NCBI GenBank assembly: GCA_963815965.1
Contig: CAWFIT010000001.1
Coordinates: 186,001 to 250,000, forward strand
DNA: 64,000 nt
Reading direction: 5' to 3'
DNA from: DASVFB01 sp963815965
Lineage (GTDB): Bacteria > Actinomycetota > Thermoleophilia > Gaiellales > Gaiellaceae
Of the stretch, positions 16,231 to 24,985 are shown piece after piece. Position 1 is the stretch's first letter, and each line of letters opens with the position of its first letter. A program made the translations under genes and the position numbers. A model generated the notes under the pieces. It did no database searches. It had not been told where the DNA came from and was given only the letters and a program-made list of their open reading frames with translations.

Positions 16231-19200
16231 TCACGCGGGAACCTGCGACTGGCGCTGGGGTACGGTTGCCGAGGCTCTCTCAAGCCAGGGCGATGCGCGG
16301 AGCCGTTCGAAGATCTCGCGTGCGTCTACGCGTGACGACTCGTTTCCCGTCAGTTCGGCGTGCTCGAGAAGGGTCACGCCGAGCGAGAACGGAATCTCGA
16401 GCTCGCGGAACAGGCGCGCGGCAAGTTCCAGGCCCGCCGCGTCACGCGCCATCCGGGCGCGGAAGCGATGGGCCTGCGCCTCGAAGAAGGGCGGCCGTAT
16501 CCCCGCTGACAGGCTGTCGATGAACGCCAGGAGCTCGTGTGCACTCGCGGTGTCGCCGAGCGCCAGCGCCGCCTCGAGCGCGTCGACCACTCCGTGCTTC
16601 ACGCCCTGGAAATCGGCGCCGAGGGTTGGCCCCGCTTCGATTGTGGCGGCGCCGTCGGCGAGCGCCTCCGCGAAGCGTCCTTCTGCCCGCCGTAGGGCGG
16701 CCCTCGCAGCCAGGTACGTGCTTCGATCCTGGACGTCGGTCGAGCCGTCGAGCCGCGAGAAGAGCGACCAGATCCGACGGGCTTCGTCGAGTTCGCCGCG
16801 CTCGATGTGCGCGTAGACCCCGGACTGCAGCAGGCCGAGCACGACGCCACCGGCGTCGACTTGCTCCTGCGTGAACTGGTCGGCCGTCGCCACCACGTCG
16901 TCCCAGCGGCCGGCCATGAAGAGCGGATAGGTCCTCTCTGCCAGAACCCCGTACTCGAGCGGGCGGCTTCCCATTTTGTTCGCAAGGGCGAGGGACTCGT
17001 CCAGGTAGCCGAGCGCCTCCGCGTAGCGGTCGCGGCGGAAGCAGCGGTCCGAAAGGAGGAAGTAACAGGTGCTCGCGTCGTCGGCGAGATCGTGCTCGAG
17101 CGCGATCTCTAGGGCGTGCTTCGTGAGCGCGAACGACTCCTCACGATGGCCCCGGCTGAACGAGACGGCCCCCTTTGCCCGGAGCGCGACCGACAGCGGT
17201 TCCGACAGTCCCTGGGTCTCGGCGATGTCGAGCGCGAGCTCGGCTCTCGCGGCGGACCGCTCGAGATCGCCACTGAACCAGTACCCGCGGGAGAGCATCG
17301 CGGCGAGCATCGCGAGGTCCTCGTCGGGCTCGTCTCCGGAGATGACCTCGTACGCATGCTCCAGCCGCGCGAGTCCTTCGTCTCGTCGACCGGTGAAGCT
17401 GAGGGCGCGGCCGAGTTTGTAGGCGCCTCGGGCCGCAGCGTGAGTATCGCCTTCGGCTTCATAGATCGCGATCGACTCTTCGATCAGCCGCTGGGCGGTG
17501 TCGGGATCGCCCGCGAGGCCGGCCATCTCACCCGCCCGCCCGAGCAGCTCGGCGTTCTGCAGCCGCTCTTCCGTCAGCTCCGCCGCCTGCTCAAAGTAGC
17601 GCTTTGCTTCGGCCGCAGCGGCAAGCGATGCCGCTCGTTCGCCGGCGCTGACGAGCGCCAGCCTTGCCCGCCGCTTGATCTCGGCCGCGTCGACCGCGTC
17701 TGGGTCGAGCCTGTATGCCTCGACGAGGTGCGAGGCGACGACCTCCGCCAGTTCGTCTTCCGTGGGCTGGGAGTAGAGGTGCTCGGCGGCTGCGAGATGA
17801 CGCGCTCTTCGCTCCCGTCTGGAGAGTGTCTCGTAGGCCACGTGCCGGACGAGGTCCTGCAGGAAGCCGTACTGGCCGTGCTCGGGCGAGCGGGGATCGG
17901 ATTGAAGCGAGACGATCTCCTTGCGCACGAGCGAATGGAGCAGCGAGTCGAGCTGCGCCTCGCCGAGCCCCGTGAGCGCCGCGAGCGCCGCGCGCGTGAA
18001 CGACTTTCCGAGCACGGATCCGTCCTGCAGCAGCCGTCGTTCCTCCGGCGGCAGACCGTCGAGGCGGGCGGCGATCAGCGCGTGAAGCGTTTCCGGTACC
18101 TCGAGCGCCTCGACCTCGCCGACGGGTCGGTAGACCGAGCCTTCCTGGACGAGCTCGCCACGGTCGAGCAGCATCCGCACCGTCTCGACTGCGTAGAGCG
18201 GGACGCCCTCGGCGCGGGCGAGGATCTGCTCCCGCAAAAGCATCGGTAGACCGGGAACGAGACCGTTCAGCAGCTCATCCATGGACTCCTGCGAGAGAGG
18301 CTCGAGGTAGAGCGAAGCGAAATTGCGATGACCGGCGCCCCAGGTCGGCCGCTGCTCGAGCAGCTCGGGCCGGGCGAGGGTGATCACGCACAGCGGCGAG
18401 TTGCGCGACCACTCGAGTAGGTACTCCACGAAGTCGAGCAGCGACGCGTCCGCCCACTGCATGTCCTCGAACGCGAGTACGGTCGGATACACGTCGGCGA
18501 GTCGCTCGAAGAAGAGACGCCAGGCGGCGAACAGGTCTTGCCGTTCGTGCGACTCGTGCTCGCCGAGCCCGAGCAGGTGAGCGAGCCGCGGCTCGACGAA
18601 CCGGCGCTCGTCCGGGTCGGTCATGTACTCCTCGAGCGTCGACCGGAGCTTCGGGAGAGCCGAGCCCGGCTGCTCGTCCTCGGTGATGCGGCACCGCCAA
18701 CGCACCATGTCTGCGAGCGCCCAGTAGGTCACTCCTTCGCCGTAGGCGAGGCAGCGGCCCCGATGCCAGTTGACGAGCTGCGCGATCCCGTCGAAGTACT
18801 TGTAGAACTCCCAGGACAGCCGCGACTTGCCGATCCCGGCGATGCCGGTCACCGAGATGAGCTGCGCCCTCTTCTCCTCTGCGCAAGTGTGAAACAGATC
18901 TTTGATCTGACGCAGCTCCCGGTCCCTGCCGACAAACGGGGCCTCGAGCCCCTGCGACTTGAGCGTTCCGCGGACGCCGGAGACCACGCGAACCGCCTTC
19001 CAGAGCGGGGTCAAGCCCTGCTTGCCCTTCAGCTCGAACGAACCCGCGTCCTCGTAGACGATCGCCTGGTCGGTCGTCCGCCGAGTCGAGTCGCCGACGT
19101 AGACTCGGCCGGGTTCCGCGACCGACTGCACCCGTGAGGCGGTGTTGACGAGATCCCCGGCGACCATTCCCTCGGCCGTGGAGCCGATCGTCACCGCTGC

Positions 19201-19725
19201 CTCGCCGGTCAACACCCCAGCTCGCGCACAAAGGCCCTCCGCGCCTACCTCCTGCCCCAGCGTCGACACCGCCGCGACGAGCTCGAGCGCGGCCCGCACC
19301 GCTCGCTCCGCGTCGTCCTCCGTCGCAACCGGCGTGCCCCAGACGGCCATCACCGCATCCCCGATGAACTTCTCCACGGTTCCCCCGTACAGCTCGATCA
19401 GACGTCTGCATGTGTCGAAGTAACGGGAGAGAAGGTCGCGAACCTCCTCCGCGTCACGCGACTCCGACAGCGATGTGAAACCGACGAGGTCGGCGAACAG
19501 AACGGAGACGAGGCGACGCTCGGACGCGGAGGCCTCGCGAGGAAGCTCAGACGGCGCGCTGACAGCTTCAGCACTGTCCACCGGCGCACCGCACTCGCCG
19601 CAGAACTTCTCGTCGCCGACGAGCGCCGCGCCGCACGATCCGCAGGCCACGGCGAGCGGCGTTCCGCATTCCGTGCAGAATTTTTTTCCCGCAAGGTTCT
19701 CGGTTCGGCAGCTTGGACAGACCAT
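16231..19725 (-). CDS. Zinc-ribbon/class III cyclase/AAA ATPase/TPR regulatory protein
   Basis: 1164 residues from ATG at 19725. The N-terminus has two zinc ribbons (CPSC/CTEC at 3-20 and CGSC/CGEC at 28-45). A class III adenylate/guanylate cyclase domain spans about 70-230 with metal-binding D79 (LFADLVGFT) and D123 (IGDAVMAVWG) and the NTASR block at 194-198. A predicted ATPase follows (FVGRDRE at 264, Walker A GIAGIGKS at 294-301), then TPR-like repeats to the end. The architecture is common in soil actinobacteria and suggests a signalling protein, but neither cyclase activity nor partner can be read from the sequence. The ATG has only a weak upstream ribosome site. Confidence 0.88.
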   Translation of the reverse strand: MVCPSCRTENLAGKKFCTECGTPLAVACGSCGAALVGDEKFCGECGAPVDSAEAVSAPSELPREASASERRLVSVLFADLVGFTSLSESRDAEEVRDLLSRYFDTCRRLIELYGGTVEKFIGDAVMAVWGTPVATEDDAERAVRAALELVAAVSTLGQEVGAEGLCARAGVLTGEAAVTIGSTAEGMVAGDLVNTASRVQSVAEPGRVYVGDSTRRTTDQAIVYEDAGSFELKGKQGLTPLWKAVRVVSGVRGTLKSQGLEAPFVGRDRELRQIKDLFHTCAEEKRAQLISVTGIAGIGKSRLSWEFYKYFDGIAQLVNWHRGRCLAYGEGVTYWALADMVRWRCRITEDEQPGSALPKLRSTLEEYMTDPDERRFVEPRLAHLLGLGEHESHERQDLFAAWRLFFERLADVYPTVLAFEDMQWADASLLDFVEYLLEWSRNSPLCVITLARPELLEQRPTWGAGHRNFASLYLEPLSQESMDELLNGLVPGLPMLLREQILARAEGVPLYAVETVRMLLDRGELVQEGSVYRPVGEVEALEVPETLHALIAARLDGLPPEERRLLQDGSVLGKSFTRAALAALTGLGEAQLDSLLHSLVRKEIVSLQSDPRSPEHGQYGFLQDLVRHVAYETLSRRERRARHLAAAEHLYSQPTEDELAEVVASHLVEAYRLDPDAVDAAEIKRRARLALVSAGERAASLAAAAEAKRYFEQAAELTEERLQNAELLGRAGEMAGLAGDPDTAQRLIEESIAIYEAEGDTHAAARGAYKLGRALSFTGRRDEGLARLEHAYEVISGDEPDEDLAMLAAMLSRGYWFSGDLERSAARAELALDIAETQGLSEPLSVALRAKGAVSFSRGHREESFALTKHALEIALEHDLADDASTCYFLLSDRCFRRDRYAEALGYLDESLALANKMGSRPLEYGVLAERTYPLFMAGRWDDVVATADQFTQEQVDAGGVVLGLLQSGVYAHIERGELDEARRIWSLFSRLDGSTDVQDRSTYLAARAALRRAEGRFAEALADGAATIEAGPTLGADFQGVKHGVVDALEAALALGDTASAHELLAFIDSLSAGIRPPFFEAQAHRFRARMARDAAGLELAARLFRELEIPFSLGVTLLEHAELTGNESSRVDAREIFERLRASPWLERASATVPQRQSQVPA

Positions 19726-19740
19726 CCTGAAAAAGAGCCT

Positions 19741-20025
19741 ACTAACCTGATCCTTCGCATCCGTCCCCGCGTCACGATCTGGTTCCACCAGCACATGAAG
19801 CTCGTCTGGGCCTGGGGCCCGAGCAGGAGCGCCGGCCGGTTGTATGCCAGCGCGGCCGGAATGCGCTTCTACCACCGCCACTGGCTCAACGGCACCGCCA
19901 CCAACTGGCAGAACAACCACCTACCCGACACGGCTTCCTTGACGGTCGAGCTGCCCGCCGGCAGCCTCTCCCCGCGACAGGTGCGTCGACAGGTACGCGC
20001 AGTGCTCGCAGTCGCGACCGACTAG
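19741..20025 (+). pseudogene. Truncated M14 zinc carboxypeptidase (C-terminal remnant)
   Basis: From about 19741 the frame reads NLILRIRPRVTIWFHQHM, continuing to WNNHLPDTAS-like residues and a final TVELPAGSLSPRQVRRQV, stopping at 20023-20025. This is the C-terminal part of an M14-type peptidoglycan or zinc carboxypeptidase, including the His of the HQH block and the Glu of VELPAG. The N-terminal two thirds, with the HxxE zinc motif, are absent: the homology stops next to the start of the divergent cyclase gene. The remnant is probably dead. An internal ATG at 19795 could still give a 76-residue peptide. Confidence 0.65.
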
Positions 20026-20852
20026 GTGTCGCGGCGGACGAGCAGGACCGCGGCGATCGCGAGCGCCAGCGAGCAGTAGCCGGTGAAGAGGATGGCACCC
20101 GGCCACGGCGCGAGCGAATTTGCATCGTGGGTGAGCGAGAACATCTGCCGCCCAGCCTCGCTCGGCAGGTACTCGCTGACCGCGTCGTTCCAGCTCGCCG
20201 GCAAGATGAGCATCAGCGGCGGAATGACGAAGAAGATTCCGGCAAAGGTCGCGATCCCACCCGCGGTGTTCCGGACGATCGCGCCAATCGCGAGCGCGAA
20301 GATCCCAACCAACAGCAGGTAGACCGCGCCACCGATTACGGAGCGAGCAACACCTGGGTGCGAGAACGGGATCTGGAGGATGTGATGCCGAGAAAGAATC
20401 GCCTGACTCGCGAAGAAGGCGAGCACTACGGCCGGCAGCATCAGAAGGAACACGACGACCGCGAAGACCGCGGTCTTCGCCCAGAGCACCGGCAGTCGTT
20501 TCGGTACCGCAGTAAAGCTCGCCCGGATCATGCCGGTCGAGTACTCGCCTGTGATCACGAGCACACCGAGGACCGCGATCGCGAGCTGCGAAGCGTTGAC
20601 GCCGGCGAGCGCGATGTCGAGCGGATGGCGATCGGCCCGCTCATGGGGGCTCATCGACCCCCAGTGCGACGAGGTGACCGCGGAGAAGATCACGGGCAAA
20701 GCGATCGTCAGCAGGACGCCGATCCCCAGCGACCAGCGCGTCGAGCGAAGCGAATGCAGCTTTGTCCATTCCGAGAACACAACGCGCGCTTGCGTCACTC
20801 GGCCGGTGTGTGGTGTTCTCGGGAGTTGCTGGACGTTCGAGAGTGTGCTCAT
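20022..20852 (-). CDS. ABC-2 type transporter permease
   Basis: 276 residues with six membrane helices and the layout of ABC-2 export permeases: a cytoplasmic N-terminus with FSEWTKLHSLRSTRW, a first helix, then ITGEYSTGMIRASFTAVPKR before the second group of helices. It starts in an ATGA overlap with the upstream ATPase gene, so the two form a two-gene exporter. The substrate is unknown; similar pairs export drugs, lantibiotics or lipids. Its stop overlaps the M14 remnant by 4 bp. Confidence 0.85.
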   Translation of the reverse strand: MSTLSNVQQLPRTPHTGRVTQARVVFSEWTKLHSLRSTRWSLGIGVLLTIALPVIFSAVTSSHWGSMSPHERADRHPLDIALAGVNASQLAIAVLGVLVITGEYSTGMIRASFTAVPKRLPVLWAKTAVFAVVVFLLMLPAVVLAFFASQAILSRHHILQIPFSHPGVARSVIGGAVYLLLVGIFALAIGAIVRNTAGGIATFAGIFFVIPPLMLILPASWNDAVSEYLPSEAGRQMFSLTHDANSLAPWPGAILFTGYCSLALAIAAVLLVRRDT

Positions 20853-21778
20853 GCGACTGCCTTCTGCTGCTCCAGCTCAGCGGCCCTGAACTCAACGTCT
20901 TCCCGCGTAAGATCCATGAACGCCTCTTCGAGCGAAGCCTGCTTCGGCGTCAGTTCGTGAAGAGCGAGTCCGTTCGCAGCGGCAGCGTCGCCGATTTGAG
21001 CGGTGGTCAGCCCGCGCACCTCGAGCAAGCCCGGCTCGGGCATCGCTACAGTCACGTTCGGGCCGGCGATCAGCGCCTCCAGTGTGCTTGCTTGCGGCGA
21101 GCGGACATGCACCACATCCCCGGAGGCCTGCGCCAGGAATGCGGCCGTGCTCGTGTCGGCGATCTTTCGACCACGGCCGATCACGATCAGATGGTCGGCC
21201 GTAAGCGCCATCTCGCCCATCAGGTGTGAAGAGACGAAGACGGTGCGGCCCTCGGCGGCAAGCGACTTCAACAGGTTGCGCATCCAGTGGATGCCCTCCG
21301 GGTCGAGGCCGTTCACGGGCTCGTCGAGCATCACCGTCGAGGGATCGCCGAGCAGCGCGGAGGCGATCCCGAGCCGTTGGCCCATCCCGAGCGAGAACTT
21401 TCCCGCACGCTTCCTCGCCACATCGTGCAGACCGACCATGTCGATCAACTCGTCAACCCGCCTGCGCAGGATGCCGTGCGTTCGCGCCAGCGCAAGCAGA
21501 TGGTTGTACGCCGACCGGCCGGTATGTATTGAGCGCGCCTCGAGCAGAGCGCCCACTTCGTGCAACGGCGCATGGTGGTCGCGATAGTGCTTTCCGTTCA
21601 CCGTCACATCGCCCGCCGTTGGCGCGTCCAGTCCGAGGATCAGCCGCATCGTCGTCGACTTGCCGGAGCCGTTCGGACCGAGAAAGCCCGTCACGATCCC
21701 CGGCCGAACCGAGAACGACAACTCGTCGACCGCGCGCTTCTCGCCGTAATCCTTCGTCAGGACGCGAGCCTCGATCAC
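20849..21778 (-). CDS. ABC transporter ATP-binding protein (drug/lantibiotic export type)
   Basis: GTG at 21778, 309 residues. Walker A is GPNGSGKST (about 32-40), the signature is the divergent SLGMGQRLGIA typical of the BcrA/CcmA-like export class, Walker B is VMLDEPVNGLDP and the switch His is in VSSHLMGE. The C-terminal ~90 residues form the accessory domain of this class. It works with the overlapping permease gene. Confidence 0.88.
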   Translation of the reverse strand: MIEARVLTKDYGEKRAVDELSFSVRPGIVTGFLGPNGSGKSTTMRLILGLDAPTAGDVTVNGKHYRDHHAPLHEVGALLEARSIHTGRSAYNHLLALARTHGILRRRVDELIDMVGLHDVARKRAGKFSLGMGQRLGIASALLGDPSTVMLDEPVNGLDPEGIHWMRNLLKSLAAEGRTVFVSSHLMGEMALTADHLIVIGRGRKIADTSTAAFLAQASGDVVHVRSPQASTLEALIAGPNVTVAMPEPGLLEVRGLTTAQIGDAAAANGLALHELTPKQASLEEAFMDLTREDVEFRAAELEQQKAVA

Positions 21779-21812
21779 GCGACCATCCAAGCAGCCCTGT
21801 CTAAGAGCCTTC

Positions 21813-22478
21813 TCACGTTGCGACGAGCGCGCCGACGTCCTCACGATGGCTCCAGTGCAGCCAAGGGCGAGCGAGCGGCAGCGTCGCGATCGCCAGCGTC
21901 GCCCCCGCGACCAAAGCTGCCGCGACGGCAAACCGGCGACGTGGCCGACCCGACGCTGGCGACGCGTCGCCGAAATCAGCGCGGATCAGCGACGGGAGGC
22001 GAAGTGCGTATGCAAGCACGTGTGCAGACAGCGCGACGAACCAGACCAAGAATGCCGCCTTGTGGATTCCGAGCACGATCCCGCCGCCGGGTCCGGCGAC
22101 GAGCAGCGCAACACCGCTGGCGAAGAGGCCGAGCGTGGAAGCGACCACGAACGGAGCTACAAGCATTCGCATAAATAGACCCGGCGGCCCTTCGGAACGG
22201 TAAGCCGCGTCGCGCAGGTAGTAACGCGCGAAGCGGTAACCGGTACTCGCGAGCTTCAATGCGACCGGCGGGATCAGCAGCATGCCGAGGAAGATGTGGA
22301 CCGACAGCAGCGGGCGAACTGCGAGCAGCGTTGCACCTTCTGCGGCCAGCAGCACCAGCAGCACAGCAGCAGTCGTCGCGGTGAGCCGCCGGTTGCCTTC
22401 GGTTCCGCCGACGAGCAGGCGAGCGGCCAGCGTCCGCATTCGGCGGTCCGGTCGGACCGTTTCCTCTCGTGCTTCCAT
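21813..22478 (-). CDS. Membrane protein, b-type cytochrome-like
   Basis: 221 residues with five probable membrane helices. His residues sit inside helices (SVHIFLGMLLIPPVALKL, HKAAFLVWFVALSAHVLAY), which suggests heme b binding as in cytochrome b561 or DUF4405-like proteins. Function is not established. It is divergent from a two-component system, and its upstream region carries the same 11-bp-spaced CTCAY repeat found before the response regulator and the electron-transfer operon, so it is probably part of the same regulon. Confidence 0.65.
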   Translation of the reverse strand: MEAREETVRPDRRMRTLAARLLVGGTEGNRRLTATTAAVLLVLLAAEGATLLAVRPLLSVHIFLGMLLIPPVALKLASTGYRFARYYLRDAAYRSEGPPGLFMRMLVAPFVVASTLGLFASGVALLVAGPGGGIVLGIHKAAFLVWFVALSAHVLAYALRLPSLIRADFGDASPASGRPRRRFAVAAALVAGATLAIATLPLARPWLHWSHREDVGALVAT

Positions 22479-22497
22479 TCGCAGAAGTGGAGCAAAG

Positions 22498-22517
22498 CAA
22501 GATGAGACGGGAGTGAG
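22498..22517 (-). promoter_or_regulatory. Candidate response-regulator box A (before b-type cytochrome-like gene)
   Basis: On the minus strand two half-sites, CTCAC and CTCATCT, start 11 bp apart. The site lies 20 bp upstream of the ATG at 22478. It matches boxes at 22529-22548 and 24609-24628. OmpR-family regulators commonly bind two direct half-sites spaced 10-11 bp. Confidence 0.5.
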
Positions 22518-22528
22518 AACGACGTGGT

Positions 22529-22548
22529 CTCATCCGATCCTCATCTCC
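22529..22548 (+). promoter_or_regulatory. Candidate response-regulator box B (before response regulator gene)
   Basis: Two direct half-sites, CTCATCC and CTCATCTCC, start 11 bp apart, 20 bp before the GTG of the response regulator. The same arrangement lies upstream of the 24656 operon, so autoregulation is likely. The assignment rests on repeat pattern and position only. Confidence 0.5.
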
Positions 22549-22567
22549 GCCAGGAACAATTGACGGC

Positions 22568-23242
22568 GTGCGTGTCCTAGTGGTCGAGGACGAAGCGAAG
22601 CTCGCGCGCTTGCTCGCGCGCGGCCTCGGCGAGGAGGGTCACGTCGCCGACGTCGCCGGCCGCGGCGAGGACGCGCTCTGGATGGCGAAGGCGACGCCAT
22701 ATGACGCGATCGTCTTGGACGTGATGCTGCCGGGCCTGGACGGATTCGAGACCTGCCGTGAGCTGCGGGCGAACGAGGTGTGGGCGCCCGTCCTTTTCCT
22801 GACCGCCCGTGACGAGGTGGAGGACCGCGTCCGCGGACTCGATACGGGTGCGGACGATTACCTTGTGAAGCCGTTCTCGTTCGAGGAGCTGCTGGCGAGG
22901 TTGCGCGCGCTGGTTCGCCGCGCCCCAGGCGAACGGCCGTCCAAGCTCGAGGCCGGCGATCTGCGACTCGATCCGGCCGCGCATCGAGCGTGGCGCGGCG
23001 AGGTCGAGATCGATCTCTCGGCCAAGGAGTTCGCGCTGCTGGAGCTGTTCATGCGCCGTCCCGGCGAGACGCTGTCGCGCCAGCAGTTGCTGGACGGCGC
23101 ATGGGACATGGCATTCGACGGGCGCTCGAATGTCGTGGACGTCTATGTCCGATATCTGCGCGAAAAGGTCGACCGGCCGTTCGGCCGCCGCTCGCTCGAG
23201 ACGATTCGCGGCGTCGGCTACCGGCTGCACGAGGACGCGTGA
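22568..23242 (+). CDS. OmpR-family response regulator
   Basis: 224 residues. The receiver domain (1-115) has acidic pocket E7/D8, phospho-acceptor D51 (IVLDVMLPG), Thr in FLTARD and Lys in YLVKPFSF. A winged-helix DNA-binding domain (about 130-224) ends with VVDVYVRYLREKVDRPF and TIRGVGYRL. The GTG start is followed directly by the conserved MRVLVVED block. It is coupled to the kinase gene by GTGA overlap and probably controls the ApbE/ferric-reductase-like operon downstream. Confidence 0.93.
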   Translation: MRVLVVEDEAKLARLLARGLGEEGHVADVAGRGEDALWMAKATPYDAIVLDVMLPGLDGFETCRELRANEVWAPVLFLTARDEVEDRVRGLDTGADDYLVKPFSFEELLARLRALVRRAPGERPSKLEAGDLRLDPAAHRAWRGEVEIDLSAKEFALLELFMRRPGETLSRQQLLDGAWDMAFDGRSNVVDVYVRYLREKVDRPFGRRSLETIRGVGYRLHEDA

Positions 23243-24591
23243 GAACGCTTCCAATCCGCCTGCGGCTCACGCTTCCGTTCGCGGTGGCGATGGCCCTCGT
23301 CCTGGCCGCGATGGGCCTCTTCGTCTACCTCCGTGTCGGCGGCGCGCTGCTGGCGTCGATCGACCAGAACCTCCGCGTGCAGGTGGGCGAGTCGGCGGAC
23401 CACGTCGGTCGCGGTCGAGGCCTGATCGACCGTGACGCCGCGAACGGCATCACTGTGGCACAACTGGTTGCACCGGACGGCCGGGTGCTCCAGTCGGTGC
23501 CGGCGCACCTGCCCTCGCTCTCATCGGCGACGATCCGAGCGCACGCACTGAACGGCAAGCGCGCCTGGTGGAGCTCGAGCATCCCGGGGCGCAGCGGCGA
23601 ATGGCGGTTGCTCGCGGTACCTGCGCGCCGGAACACGAACCAAGCGGTGCTGGTCGTCGCCCAGACGCTCGGGCCGCGCGAGGACGCGTTGCACCGCCTT
23701 GCCCGCGAGCTCGTCCTCGGCGGGGCCGCGGCTCTTGCGCTCGCGATTGTCGCCGGTTACCTGCTTGCCGCTGCAGCGCTTCGTCCAGTCGAGGCGATGC
23801 GGCGGCGGGCGGCTGCGATCACGGCGTCTACTCCTGGAACCCGCTTGCCCGTTCCCTCCGGACGCGACGAGGTCTCAAAGCTCGCCGAAACGCTGAACGA
23901 CATGCTGCAGCGGCTCGAAGCCGCGTTCGAGCACGAACGTCGCTTCGTCGCCGACGCGAGCCATGAGCTACGAACACCGCTGGCGCTCCTGCGCACGGAG
24001 CTCGAGCTCGCGTTGCGCAGGCCGCGCTCACACGATGAGCTCGAGGCGGCGCTGCACTCGGCAGCGGAAGAGACGGAAAGGCTGACGCACCTGGCGGAGG
24101 ATCTCCTTCTGATCGCGCGATCGGATCAGGGAGAGCTACCGGTTCGGCGCAGGCGGATCTCGGCGCGCGTAGTCCTCGAAGACGTGGCGGCCCGCTTCGA
24201 GGGCCTCGCACGCGAGCGCGGGCGCAGCGTCGCCGTGTCGAGCGGAACCGACGCGTTCGTCGACGCCGATTCCGCAAGGCTCGAGCAGGCGCTCGGCAAT
24301 CTCGTCGACAACGCGCTTGCCTATGGCGAGGGCGCTGTCGAGCTCTTTGTGCACGTGAACGGCGAAGGCGTCGAGCTCCACGTCGCTGACCACGGACCGG
24401 GGTTCCCCCCGGGCTTCGCGTCCCGGGCGTTCGACCGGTTCAGCCGGGCCGACGAGGCGCGTAGTCCAGGCGGCGCGGGACTCGGTCTTGCGATCGTCGA
24501 GGTGATCGCCCGCACGCACGGCGGCATGGCAGCGGTGGCCAACCGCGACGGCCATGGCGCCGATGCCTGGATCACGCTTCGCGGTTCTTAG
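23239..24591 (+). CDS. Sensor histidine kinase
   Basis: 450 residues from GTG at 23239, inside the regulator's stop. There is a membrane helix near 12-33, an extracytoplasmic sensor region to about 155, a second helix near 160-178, and a HAMP domain. The HisKA block VADASHELRTPLALLRTE carries the phospho-His. The HATPase_c domain has NLVDNALAYGEG (N box), DHGPGFPP (G1) and GGAGLGLAIV (G2). The sensed signal is unknown. Confidence 0.93.
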   Translation: MRTLPIRLRLTLPFAVAMALVLAAMGLFVYLRVGGALLASIDQNLRVQVGESADHVGRGRGLIDRDAANGITVAQLVAPDGRVLQSVPAHLPSLSSATIRAHALNGKRAWWSSSIPGRSGEWRLLAVPARRNTNQAVLVVAQTLGPREDALHRLARELVLGGAAALALAIVAGYLLAAAALRPVEAMRRRAAAITASTPGTRLPVPSGRDEVSKLAETLNDMLQRLEAAFEHERRFVADASHELRTPLALLRTELELALRRPRSHDELEAALHSAAEETERLTHLAEDLLLIARSDQGELPVRRRRISARVVLEDVAARFEGLARERGRSVAVSSGTDAFVDADSARLEQALGNLVDNALAYGEGAVELFVHVNGEGVELHVADHGPGFPPGFASRAFDRFSRADEARSPGGAGLGLAIVEVIARTHGGMAAVANRDGHGADAWITLRGS

Positions 24592-24608
24592 GACTCCTTA
24601 AGCCGGCG

Positions 24609-24628
24609 CTCATCGTCGTCTCATCTCC
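24609..24628 (+). promoter_or_regulatory. Candidate response-regulator box C (before electron-transfer operon)
   Basis: CTCATCG and CTCATCTCC start 11 bp apart, 27 bp before the ATG at 24656. The second half-site and following bases match box B (CTCATCTCCG). This links the two-component system to the downstream operon. Confidence 0.5.
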
Positions 24629-24655
24629 GGTTGGCAGGCTGGGATCGATCCGGCG

Positions 24656-24985
24656 ATGACGGACAGACATTCCACCAAGCGCGCGGCGCTCGCGAGGGAT
24701 GCCGCGCTGCAGCGGCTGCGGCGGCTCACGGGCGCCCTGATCGCAGGTGCGGTTGCGCTTTCGGGCGTGTTCGCAGGGGTCGCCGCGAGCTCCACGCACA
24801 CGCAGAAGAAGGCCGTTCGCCTGCCCCACCGCGAAGCTCGATCCGTGGTGACGACACCGCCGTTGCCGCCCCAGCCGTCGGCCCCTGCGTCCGCGGCGCC
24901 CGCGCAGTCCGCCACGCCCACGCCGCCGGCACAGGCTCCGGTCCCGACGCCGCAGCCCCCCGTCGTCGTGAGCGGCGGCTCGTGA
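24656..24985 (+). CDS. Small membrane-anchored Pro-rich protein
   Basis: 109 residues: a basic N-terminus (RHSTKRAALARDAALQRLRR), one membrane helix at about 25-45, then an extracytoplasmic Pro/Ala/Thr-rich tail ending VVVSGGS. It occupies the place where related operons have an FMN-binding-domain protein, but no FMN_bind domain or ApbE target motif ([D/S]GA[S/T]xT) is present. It may be a spacer or anchor for the electron-transfer complex. It is coupled to the ApbE gene by GTGA overlap. Confidence 0.65.
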   Translation: MTDRHSTKRAALARDAALQRLRRLTGALIAGAVALSGVFAGVAASSTHTQKKAVRLPHREARSVVTTPPLPPQPSAPASAAPAQSATPTPPAQAPVPTPQPPVVVSGGS

